This document shows, in pieces, positions 1 through 6,309 of a DNA stretch of 9,272 nucleotides. Made by a program: the position numbers and the translations under genes. The stretch lies in the NCBI GenBank assembly GCA_026392135.1, contig JAPLCR010000068.1, forward strand, positions 1 to 9,272, given 5' to 3'. The notes beneath the pieces are model-generated. The model was not told the origin of the DNA. It saw only the letters and a list, made by a program, of their open reading frames with translations, and made no database searches. This stretch comes from Armatimonadota bacterium (GTDB lineage Bacteria; Armatimonadota; Chthonomonadetes; Chthonomonadales; Chthonomonadaceae). Every line of letters starts with the position of its first letter. The first letter of the stretch is position 1.

Positions 1-1215
1 CTCGGTGTCCCACTCCGTAGAGGGTTCAAACAGAGAGCCGTCTAACAGATGCTCTTTTACAACCTCTTCGTTTAGTGTGATACCAAGACCGGGTGTATCG
101 GGAACGGTGATGAAGCCGTTTTGAACGATAGGCTTGTCGATCCCCACCACAAGATCACTCCACCAATCGATATCCACTGAGTGGTTTTCAAGCACGAGGA
201 AGTTCTCTGTGGCGGCGGCGCAGTGTACGTTCGCCATACAAGAGATGGGCGTACCCGCAAAGTGCATTGCCATAGGAACGCCCCAATCTTGAGCGATGTC
301 TCCAATTTTCTTTGTTTCGAGTATTCCCCCGCTGGTCGCCAAATCGGGATGAATAATGTCTACCGCATGGTGTTTGCACAGTTCAACAAACCCCTCTTTG
401 AGATAGATGTCTTCGCCCGTACAGGTTGGAAGGTCTACCGCGTCTGTGATACGTTTCCAGAGGTCGGTGTGTTGCCAAGGAATCAAGTCTTCTAGCCATG
501 CAAGAGTAAACGGTTCGAGGGCTTTACCAAGCCGTATGCACGAATTGACCCCGATATGCCCGAAGTGGTCGGCGGCGAGAGGGGTATCATACCCCACAAT
601 GCGACGTACCTCCGCAACATACTCTGCTATTGTAGCGATTGCAGAGGCAGAGAGTTCCATCCCCGTAAACATATGTTGCGTGTTTATCACATCCTTTAGG
701 GTCATGCCCGGCGGAGGTGGAACTTCGCCGTGTAGAAACCGAACTGTATTCTTTGACCTACTCGTTCCCATGAAGTCCATTTTCAAGAAGGTGAAACCCT
801 GCTCGATTCGCTCCATGAGTCGGCTAGCGGTCACTGCGGGGTCTGCATCCATGTCAGTGTCGGCATAGACGCGGATTTTATCGCGAAACTTACCGCCAAT
901 GAGCTGATAGACAGGCACACCGTAGTACTTTCCCACAATATCCCATAGTGCCATCTCCACGCCACATACCCCACCCCCTTGCCTTCCATGAAACCCAAAT
1001 GGCTTGATTTTTCGAAAAAGCCGGTCTACATCCAGTGGGTTTTCACCAAGCAGGCGGCTTTTGAGGAAGAGTGCAAATGTCTTGCTGGCTCCATCGCGTA
1101 CCTCGCCTAGCCCATACAGCCCCTCTTGATTCGTTTCGATGCGGATAATGGGGCAGGTCATGGGTGCATCTTTGATGACGGCAATCCGCAAATCGGTGAT
1201 TTTCAGTGATTTCAA
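1..1215 (-). CDS. Mandelate racemase/muconate lactonizing enzyme family protein (enolase superfamily), 3' end beyond window
   Basis: Predicted Mg2+-dependent sugar-acid dehydratase or racemase acting by alpha-proton abstraction in the cytoplasm. 405 codons are visible without a stop; the last residues (EPSTEWDTE) resemble the usual C-terminal tail of the family, so only a few residues are probably missing. Residues ~5-125 form the N-terminal capping domain and ~130-390 the modified TIM barrel. Seen directly: metal ligands D216 (AADHFG), E242 (WLEDL) and E268 (TGED), spaced 26/26 as in mandelate racemase; a His-Asp dyad D291 (HPDLATSGG) and H318 (MHFAGTP), spaced 27 as in that enzyme; E343 in FLVLEN. 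The Lys motif is K145-M-D147, not KxK, which points to a His-Asp-driven dehydratase rather than a racemase. Substrate is unknown; D-mannonate, D-gluconate or D-galactonate are plausible given the upstream UxuA-like gene, 18 nt away. TTG start, chosen from the conserved N-terminus and an AAGGAG upstream. Confidence 0.92.
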   Translation of the reverse strand, partial: MKSLKITDLRIAVIKDAPMTCPIIRIETNQEGLYGLGEVRDGASKTFALFLKSRLLGENPLDVDRLFRKIKPFGFHGRQGGGVCGVEMALWDIVGKYYGVPVYQLIGGKFRDKIRVYADTDMDADPAVTASRLMERIEQGFTFLKMDFMGTSRSKNTVRFLHGEVPPPPGMTLKDVINTQHMFTGMELSASAIATIAEYVAEVRRIVGYDTPLAADHFGHIGVNSCIRLGKALEPFTLAWLEDLIPWQHTDLWKRITDAVDLPTCTGEDIYLKEGFVELCKHHAVDIIHPDLATSGGILETKKIGDIAQDWGVPMAMHFAGTPISCMANVHCAAATENFLVLENHSVDIDWWSDLVVGIDKPIVQNGFITVPDTPGLGITLNEEVVKEHLLDGSLFEPSTEWDTE

Positions 1216-1225
1216 ACCGGGATGT

Positions 1226-1231
1226 CTCCTT
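1226..1231 (-). promoter_or_regulatory. Ribosome binding site supporting a TTG start
   Basis: AAGGAG lies just after the stop codon of the upstream dehydratase gene and 10 nt before the TTG at 1215. There is no ATG or GTG nearby in frame that keeps the conserved N-terminal strand (KITDLRIAVI), so this site decides the unusual TTG start. Spacing is slightly long. Confidence 0.65.
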
Positions 1232-1233
1232 GC

Positions 1234-2226
1234 TTAGTTGGCAGATGTGTTCTTGTCGGGGCGACCATACACAGCCTCTCGTAGCCCCTGAATGTAGCCG
1301 ATAGCGAGTAACCGCCCGATGCTAGAGTAGCCGGGGTTGTCGTTCTGATCGCCTTCTAGAGTGGGAACATGATCTGGGCGCAGAACGCACTCAAGCTCTA
1401 ACTCTTTGTATACCTTCATACAGGCGAGCATATCGGTCTTACCTATCTCGTGAAAGGTCTCCTTGAAATTGTCGGGTGTTCCTGTCACATCACGGAAATG
1501 GACGAAGTGGATTCGCCCCTGCTTCCCAAAGTGGCGAATTATGGAGGGGAGATCATCCGTCATAAGGGTAAAGTTTCCTTGACAGAGCGTCAACCCATTG
1601 TATTCACTCTCCGCCATGTCGCATACTCTCTGAAACGCCTCTACGCTCCGCATGATGCGGGCAAGACCACGAATTGGAGATATGGGTGGGTCGTCAGGGT
1701 GAAGGGCGAGTTTGACTTTTGCCTTTTCCGCAACGGGCAGTGCTTTTTGGAGAAAGTAGGCGAAGTTTTCCCACATTCGCTCTTCACTGACTTCGCCATA
1801 TTCAGTGTGAGGTGCGTCTTTCATATAGTCGTGATTGTAGCCTGTGACGAGTGCGCCTCCCCGCGCAGGAATACCGACTGAGGTGCGTAGCCAGTTGAAC
1901 GCGCCCATCCAGTTGTAACAGACAACGGGGATATGGAGTGCCCCCATATTACGAATAAAGACGCAGAACTGCTCTATCTCTTCGTCTTTACCAGGTAGCC
2001 CCAGCCGCGCTTTGTCAAGAGGCGGGGTACTCTCAATAACGGCAACCTCGAATCCTGAATCTTCAAGGCGTGTTTTCATTCTGAGCATAGGGAGATAGTC
2101 CCAAGGACGTTCTGCTCCACCTTCGTCCTTTGGCAAATAGACAACGGCATGGGTTACCCCTGCCTGCTGGACGAGTTTCCAGAGCGGGGCAGGTTCGGGG
2201 CGAAGTAGTTCGGCAATTTGAATCAT
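1234..2226 (-). CDS. UxuA-like D-mannonate dehydratase (sugar phosphate isomerase/epimerase-type TIM barrel)
   Basis: Likely removes water from D-mannonate to give 2-keto-3-deoxy-D-gluconate in hexuronate catabolism. The 330-residue protein is a single TIM barrel carrying the UxuA signatures: CYNWMGAFNWLRT (103-115), LHPDDPP with H176, GLTLCQGN with C215, HFVHFRD with H243, TFHE (258-260 region), and RPDH with D285. In the UxuA family the conserved His, Cys, His and Asp bind the catalytic metal. It is shorter than E. coli UxuA (about 390 aa) and clearly divergent, so an altered substrate is possible. The start at 2226 is preferred over an in-frame ATG at 2295 because GAGGT sits 6 nt upstream and the extra 23 residues look unlike the family. 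The stop is TAA, followed at once by the ribosome binding site of the next gene, implying one operon. Confidence 0.87.
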   Translation of the reverse strand: MIQIAELLRPEPAPLWKLVQQAGVTHAVVYLPKDEGGAERPWDYLPMLRMKTRLEDSGFEVAVIESTPPLDKARLGLPGKDEEIEQFCVFIRNMGALHIPVVCYNWMGAFNWLRTSVGIPARGGALVTGYNHDYMKDAPHTEYGEVSEERMWENFAYFLQKALPVAEKAKVKLALHPDDPPISPIRGLARIMRSVEAFQRVCDMAESEYNGLTLCQGNFTLMTDDLPSIIRHFGKQGRIHFVHFRDVTGTPDNFKETFHEIGKTDMLACMKVYKELELECVLRPDHVPTLEGDQNDNPGYSSIGRLLAIGYIQGLREAVYGRPDKNTSAN

Positions 2227-2433
2227 CTTTGACCTCACTTGTGGGTGTTGAGTTATCAGATAGTCCGAGAAAGGGGAGCTTTTTTCCTGCTTCATCTGCG
2301 AAATTATTGAGAGTATTTGAGAATGCGTTTAAAGTACGCGCCGAATTGGCCTCTCTCTGCTCTAAAGGCACTCCCCCCAAGGCGAAGAGGAGTTGTCTGA
2401 AAGGCGATTCTTAAGTAGGAAAAAAGAAGAGGG
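2227..2433 (-). other. Intergenic gap between M81 peptidase gene and dehydratase pair
   Basis: 207 nt with no convincing gene. A T-rich run directly follows the M81 stop on the minus strand, but no stable hairpin precedes it, so an intrinsic terminator is not supported. AT-rich stretches around 2305-2345 include a -10-like AATAAT without a good -35 partner. The gap is longer than the others in this gene string, so it is the most likely place for a separate promoter for the dehydratase pair, but no site can be named. Confidence 0.4.
2232..2236 (-). promoter_or_regulatory. Ribosome binding site deciding the start of the UxuA-like gene
   Basis: GAGGT precedes the ATG at 2226 with a spacer of about 6 nt. 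The alternative ATG at 2295 has no comparable purine-rich site, so the shorter protein is favoured. Confidence 0.6.
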
Positions 2434-3936
2434 TTATCCGGTACGAGCGTAGAGAGTAGCGGTTGGCGTGAACGTAACGCCTTCATCTAGTGGAAACATG
2501 GGGCGTGAGCAGATCGTGTGACCTAAGGTTGGCAGGTTCGCCGAGGTTGAGCCGGGGACATCGATATTGAAATTCTTCTCCACCCACGCATCGTACATCA
2601 GATACTCTGTGTGGGGGGATTTTACTACAATTAGGTCAAAATCTATCGGGTTCAATCCGTTTGAGTAGTACATAGCGCGGTCAAATAGTCCCACCGTTCT
2701 ACTCATAGCAACCACTGTAAAGTTATCATACTCAAGAACTGCTGTAAGCCCTGCGTTAATGCCTGACCTCATGGTTTCGTAGCGTGAATGTCCATCAGAG
2801 AGCGAACGCACTTGCGCTGTAATCTGCATCGGTGAGAATCGCCCAGTGTCTAACGTACCGCCTAACATGACCTCTATCCGTGCGCCAACACCTGCCTGAT
2901 GCGCCATAGCAGCGGCTTCAGGATCTACTATCTGCGCTAATACACGTTTGGAATAGCTACTTTCCCGTAAGCCTTTGAGGATGATATTCGAGTCGCCTGT
3001 CGCCCCCGAGGAGGTGGCATCGGCGGCATCTGTAAATACGACAGAGCCGTTAATGGTTTTCGCTTGAGCGATAGCACGGCCCAGTGAGATAAATTTGCCC
3101 TGCATTCGATGGCGTAACGCCCAAAACTCCTCCGCCAGCCGAATCGCTTCGTTTGCCGCTTGCTCTTCCTGCCCATCTGTTATGACGAGTACCTGCGTGC
3201 AGAGTTCTGGTACATCTGTAAATGGATTACCAATCATAATACCCGCAGAGAGTGCCGTTCCATCGCGTTCAAGGCGTTGGGCTTCGCGGATAAGGTCGCC
3301 GTAACAGCCCGACTTCGTAATGAGTTCGTCCCCACGTACCAGTGCAGGAACGACGACTCGTGCTATGACGGGACGTATGCGCTCTGTTAGTATGCGGACA
3401 AGAAGTTGAGCGGCACGGCGACCTGTGTCGGCGAAATCTACGTGAGGGTAGGTGTGGTAGAGTGCGAACCCGTTCACCTGTCGGAGCATACGGTCGGTAA
3501 GAATGCCGTGCAAATCAAGAGAGATCACAATAGGAATCTGTTCACCGACGATGCACCGCGTCTCTTGAAGCAGATAACCTTCTGGGTCGAGCTCCCCCTC
3601 TGCGCCCATAGCCCCATGTAGCGAGAAGTAGACCCCGTCCACCCCCTCCTTTACGCTCTCCGATACAGAGGCGAGAATCTCCTCAGACAGAGCCTTCCAG
3701 CCGCTTGAGGAGAGGAGACCTGCCGATCCTGCCTGTGCTGAAATCGCGAGTACAGGCTCTATGTCGGCGGCGCGTAGCACTGGGAGTGCCCCGCCGATTG
3801 CGGTATTCAGTCCCTCTTGTGCCAGCATCTCTGTGCCGTGTGCGATATGGAAGTTCGCATACAGCGATGGCACGGGGTTAAAGGAGGATACCTCCTGCAT
3901 ACATTCGACAATTAAAATACGTAGCTGTGTAGACAT
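2434..3936 (-). CDS. M81 family metallopeptidase (MlrC/microcystinase C-like)
   Basis: Member of the MlrC family, zinc-dependent hydrolases first known from the last step of microcystin degradation; in most bacteria the substrate is unknown. The 500-residue length matches the family. The N-terminal domain (about 5-290) has SLHGAM (105-110), the metal motif DLHG (D141, H143) and HTYPHVD (H161), then NPFTDVPEL (237-245). The C-terminal MlrC domain (about 298-495) has FTDAADATSSGATGDS (301-316), a VVVKS-like strand (437-440), PG at 461-462 and RPMFPLD (478-484). The usual N-terminal HETN-type motif is replaced by MQEVSSFNP (13-21). The start at 3936 is chosen because the family begins at this strand and AGGA lies 7 nt upstream; an in-frame ATG at 4038 would add 34 atypical residues. 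No signal peptide is seen. The gene starts 105 nt after purC ends, on the same strand. Confidence 0.92.
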   Translation of the reverse strand: MSTQLRILIVECMQEVSSFNPVPSLYANFHIAHGTEMLAQEGLNTAIGGALPVLRAADIEPVLAISAQAGSAGLLSSSGWKALSEEILASVSESVKEGVDGVYFSLHGAMGAEGELDPEGYLLQETRCIVGEQIPIVISLDLHGILTDRMLRQVNGFALYHTYPHVDFADTGRRAAQLLVRILTERIRPVIARVVVPALVRGDELITKSGCYGDLIREAQRLERDGTALSAGIMIGNPFTDVPELCTQVLVITDGQEEQAANEAIRLAEEFWALRHRMQGKFISLGRAIAQAKTINGSVVFTDAADATSSGATGDSNIILKGLRESSYSKRVLAQIVDPEAAAMAHQAGVGARIEVMLGGTLDTGRFSPMQITAQVRSLSDGHSRYETMRSGINAGLTAVLEYDNFTVVAMSRTVGLFDRAMYYSNGLNPIDFDLIVVKSPHTEYLMYDAWVEKNFNIDVPGSTSANLPTLGHTICSRPMFPLDEGVTFTPTATLYARTG

Positions 3937-3943
3937 AGCACTA

Positions 3944-3947
3944 TCCT
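3944..3947 (-). promoter_or_regulatory. Ribosome binding site deciding the M81 start
   Basis: AGGA sits 7 nt before the ATG at 3936. It is a short Shine-Dalgarno match but, with family conservation beginning at residue 5 of the shorter form, it favours 3936 over the ATG at 4038. Confidence 0.5.
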
Positions 3948-4041
3948 GTTTGTAAAGGTTACCGTTGGTTGTAGCGATAGGTTCGCCGTTTAGTCCAAGA
4001 GCGGTTGCAGAGTGATACGAAAGAGACAAGGCAGGCATACT

Positions 4042-4995
4042 CTATCCCAGTGGTGTTCCTGTCAGCCTCTGATACGCCTCGCGATAGCGGTTCGCGGTTC
4101 CCTCTACTACGTCGGTAGGGAGTTGTGGTGCAGGGGGTGTTTTATCCCAACCAGAAGCCTCCAACCAGTCTCGCACAAACTGTTTATCGAAAGAGGGTTG
4201 CGATTTGCCGGGGGCGTAAATCTCCTTATCCCAGAATCGGGAGGAGTCGGGGGAGAGTGCCTCGTCTATCCAGATGAGTCTGCCGTTCAATAGTCCAAAC
4301 TCGAACTTCGTGTCTGCGAGAATAATGCCGTTTTGCAGGGCGCGTTCACTCGCTGACTGATAGAGAGCGATACTGGTCTCTTCTAGTTGTTGCGCCAGTT
4401 TGCGCCCGTTGGCGTGCCCTGCCGCTATAAGTGTCTCTCCTGCCTGAGCCACGCTGATATTTTCGTCGTGTCCACTCGTCGCCTTTGTGGCAGGAGTAAA
4501 GATGGGAGTGGGAAGACGCTCGGATTCGCGTAGCCCTGCCGGAAAGTCGTAGCCGTGTAGGCTGACGGGCTGTGTAAGCTCACCTACTTGCTTGTACTCT
4601 TTCCAGAGTGAACCCGCGATATAGCCGCGTACCACGCACTCCACAGGAAGGGCTTGGGTTTTTATGCAGAGTAGAGAGCGTCCTTCTAGCATAGCGCGAA
4701 CCTCTGACGTGACTATAGCCCCTGCTTTTGTCAACGCCTCCACAATGGGTTCTATCTCCACCGAAATCTCATGATTCTCAATAATAGAGGCGAGTTGTGT
4801 GAACCAGAAGTGGGAAATCTGCGTCAGGACGCGCCCTTTATCGGGAATGCCGTTCGGCATGATAACGTCAAACGCGGAGATTCGGTCTGTCGCAACCAGA
4901 AGCAAGGTGTCGCCGAGGTCGTAGATGTCGCGCACTTTTCCACTGGCGTACAGGGGTAGTGAGGGTATCTCTGTGTTTAGTACGGGGGATTGCAT
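4042..4995 (-). CDS. purC: Phosphoribosylaminoimidazole-succinocarboxamide synthase (SAICAR synthase)
   Basis: Joins CAIR and L-aspartate using ATP to make SAICAR in de novo purine biosynthesis, in the cytosol. The 317-residue protein is the long form (compare about 237 residues in E. coli and about 300 in yeast). Motifs in order: SGKVRDIYDLGD (18-29, nucleotide-binding loop), ATDRISAFD (35-43), VECVVRGYIAGSLWKEY (118-134), TPIFTPATKA (163-172), HDENIS (176-181), ADTKFEFG (227-234) and IDEALSPDSSRFW (243-255), the last two typical of the active site. All are intact. ATG start, with AAGGAG 12 nt upstream (a rather long spacer); stop is TAG. It follows selD after 29 nt and is probably cotranscribed with it, though there is no known functional link between the two products. 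Confidence 0.98.
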   Translation of the reverse strand: MQSPVLNTEIPSLPLYASGKVRDIYDLGDTLLLVATDRISAFDVIMPNGIPDKGRVLTQISHFWFTQLASIIENHEISVEIEPIVEALTKAGAIVTSEVRAMLEGRSLLCIKTQALPVECVVRGYIAGSLWKEYKQVGELTQPVSLHGYDFPAGLRESERLPTPIFTPATKATSGHDENISVAQAGETLIAAGHANGRKLAQQLEETSIALYQSASERALQNGIILADTKFEFGLLNGRLIWIDEALSPDSSRFWDKEIYAPGKSQPSFDKQFVRDWLEASGWDKTPPAPQLPTDVVEGTANRYREAYQRLTGTPLG

Positions 4996-5024
4996 TTTGG
5001 GCAGTGTCTCCTTATTATTGATGG

Positions 5025-6098
5025 TTATATAACCGTGAGGGTAGGGCTGTCGGAGGCGATAATGCGCCCGATAACGGCGCGTGTCTCTACGCCCTCTCGT
5101 TTTAAGTGTTCTAGAAGTGTATCCAGTGCCGACTCCGCGACGCAGATAGCCAGCCCGCCAGAGGTCTGAGGGTCGAGTAGTAGGCTCAATCGCTCATCGA
5201 GGACGTTCGCACCAACGTTTAGCAGGTCTCCAAGATAGGCGCGATTGTCTTTATCACCGCGGGTGAGGTAGCCGGCTTTTGCAAACTCTACTGCGGAAGG
5301 CAGTTCTGGAATGGCACTACTATCAATCTCTATTCCAACCTTGCTTGCCCGCGCCAACTGGTAGAGGTGTCCCACGAGACCAAATCCTGTGATGTCGGTG
5401 GCGGCGTGGATAGCCAGTTCCGCGCCTATCCCTGTTTCGCGCATGGCGGCGGCGGCTCCCGCATTGAGCGTCGCCATCTGACTACAAGCGTAGGCGAAAA
5501 CGTCGTGAGGGCAGTCGGTGAACTTTGCCGCCGTCGCGATAATTCCTGTTCCTAGAGGTTTTGTCAGCACAATTACGTCGCCGGGCTTCGCGCCTGCGTT
5601 ACTTGTGATGTGGTTCGGGTCTACTAGCCCTGTGACGGAGAGTCCGAACTTGGGTTCGCTATCCTCCACGCTGTGACCGCCGACGAGTGCCGCCCCCGCC
5701 TCTGCCACTTTCTCCGCTCCGCCCCGCAAAATCTGCGCGAGTTCGAGGGGGTCGCGCTCCTTGATGGGATAGCAGAGGATGTTCATGGCGGTAATGGGTC
5801 TGCCTCCCATCGCATAGACATCGGAGAGGGAGTTGGTCGCGGCTATCTGCCCGAAGAGGTAGGGGTCGTCTACAATAGGCGTGAAAAAGTCAACGGTCTG
5901 AACGAGGGCGAGATTGGGGGCTATCTGGTAGACCCCGGCATCGTCGCTGGTGGCGAGACCGATGAGTAGGTTTTTATCTTGTGAGGGTGGTAGACTGCGC
6001 AGAACCTGCGCGAGTTGGGCGGGCCCAATTTTAGAGGCTCAACCCGCGCATCGAACAAGGTGCGTCAGGCGCGGACGCTTATCTATGAGTTCGCTCAT
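5025..6098 (-). CDS. selD: Selenide, water dikinase (selenophosphate synthase) containing selenocysteine
   Basis: Makes selenophosphate, AMP and phosphate from selenide and ATP; selenophosphate is the selenium donor for selenocysteine and seleno-tRNA modification. The reading frame is 357 residues with an in-frame UGA at residue 20 (6041-6039), in the motif CAG-Sec-ASKIGP, aligning with the catalytic Cys17/Lys20 region of E. coli SelD (here Sec20 and K23). The frame continues without another stop: TSDDAGVY (50-57), TVDFF (68-72), ATNSLSDVYAMGG (87-99), GGHS (140-143), TDITGFG (234-240) and DPQTSGG (309-315), giving a complete AIR-synthase-like SelD. ATG at 6098 is set by AGGAGG 7 nt upstream. 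A downstream hairpin fits a bacterial SECIS. Translation from the first ATG after the UGA (5810) would lose 96 residues including the catalytic Sec, Lys and ATP-binding Asp residues, so that form should not be used. Confidence 0.96.
5994..6015 (-). promoter_or_regulatory. Predicted bacterial SECIS element in selD mRNA
   Basis: Downstream of the UGA the mRNA can fold GCGCAG-GUU-CUGCGC (6011-5997), a perfect 6-bp stem with a three-base loop starting with G. A bulged C (6012) and three more pairs (ACU with AGU, 6015-6013 and 5996-5994) extend it. The loop begins 33 nt after the UGA, within the range reported for bacterial SECIS elements, and the GCAGGU-UCUGC core resembles the E. coli fdhF SECIS, whose GGU loop and bulged base contact SelB. 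The pairing is visible in the sequence; SelB binding is inferred. Confidence 0.8.
6039..6041 (-). other. Recoded UGA selenocysteine codon (Sec20 of SelD)
   Basis: TGA in frame between 19 upstream and 337 downstream SelD codons, at the exact Cys/Sec position of the family. It is the only in-frame TGA among roughly 2,900 codons of the six genes here, while Trp is always TGG and Gly uses GGN, so genome-wide UGA reassignment is unlikely. The four visible stop codons are TAA or TAG. Confidence 0.92.
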
Positions 6099-6105
6099 CG
6101 GTTGC

Positions 6106-6111
6106 CCTCCT
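6106..6111 (-). promoter_or_regulatory. Ribosome binding site of selD
   Basis: A full consensus AGGAGG lies 7 nt before the ATG at 6098, upstream of the UGA. This strong site in front of the full-length frame supports translation through the UGA; no comparable site precedes the internal ATG at 5810. Confidence 0.85.
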
Positions 6112-6141
6112 CTCTTGCAGGTTCGCCTTTCAGCGTAGGTA

Positions 6142-6309
6142 AAGGATACCTGTTTTGAGGGGGGATTTGATTCATCAAGATGAGAACAAATACCGTATCG
6201 GAAGCAGGATTCAGGGTAGTTGCTAGAGAACAAGTTGCAACAGAGGGCTATTGTACCCCTCTGCCCTTCATGGCAAAACAGTAGTCTTAGGAAACGTAAA
6301 GGTATCCTT
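6142..6309. repeat. 10-bp inverted repeat at both ends of the divergent region
   Basis: AAGGATACCT at 6142-6151 and its exact reverse complement AGGTATCCTT at 6300-6309. One arm lies near the selD leader; the other overlaps the Shine-Dalgarno and abuts the ATG of the helicase gene. It could be paired operator sites of one regulator, or chance. Confidence 0.4.
6241..6263. repeat. Inverted repeat CAGAGGG-N9-CCCTCTG
   Basis: Seven-base arms at 6241-6247 and 6257-6263 with a 9-nt spacer, 47 nt upstream of the helicase start. No T-run follows, so it is not a standard terminator. It may be an operator or an mRNA leader hairpin. Confidence 0.4.

Larger units (their letters stand above)
6099..6309. 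promoter_or_regulatory. Divergent intergenic region between selD and the helicase gene
   Basis: 211 nt that must hold the promoters for both directions. No sigma-70-type -35/-10 pair with proper spacing is convincing on either strand. The region holds two inverted repeats (listed separately), an 8-bp palindrome GTTGCAAC at 6234-6241, and a short AGGTA/TACCT hairpin at 6137-6151. No small gene or tRNA is seen. Confidence 0.5.

Noticed and set aside
407..868. Plus-strand open frame of 153 codons
   Set aside because: It lies wholly opposite the well-supported enolase-superfamily gene, has no family signature, and lacks a ribosome binding site.
1450..1881. Plus-strand open frame of 143 codons
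   Set aside because: Antisense shadow of the UxuA-like gene, whose catalytic motifs fall in the same stretch.
2408..2433. T-rich run just after the M81 stop on the minus strand, as an intrinsic terminator
   Set aside because: No stable GC-rich hairpin immediately precedes it.
5023..5034. Perfect 12-bp palindrome GGTTATATAACC overlapping the selD stop
   Set aside because: About two perfect 12-bp palindromes are expected by chance in a window this size; no T-run or conserved context supports a terminator or operator.
6039..6041. selD read as a broken pseudogene or as evidence of a UGA-reassigned genetic code
   Set aside because: The UGA falls exactly on the catalytic Cys/Sec codon, the rest of the gene is intact with a SECIS-like hairpin, and no other in-frame UGA exists in the other genes.
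6039..6233. Start of selD upstream of 6098 (open frame extends to 6233)
   Set aside because: The extra 45 residues have no SelD similarity, and the consensus AGGAGG is correctly spaced for the ATG at 6098.
6099..6309. A tRNA-Sec or small RNA gene in the divergent region
   Set aside because: No cloverleaf or long acceptor-arm pairing could be found by eye; only short dyads are present.
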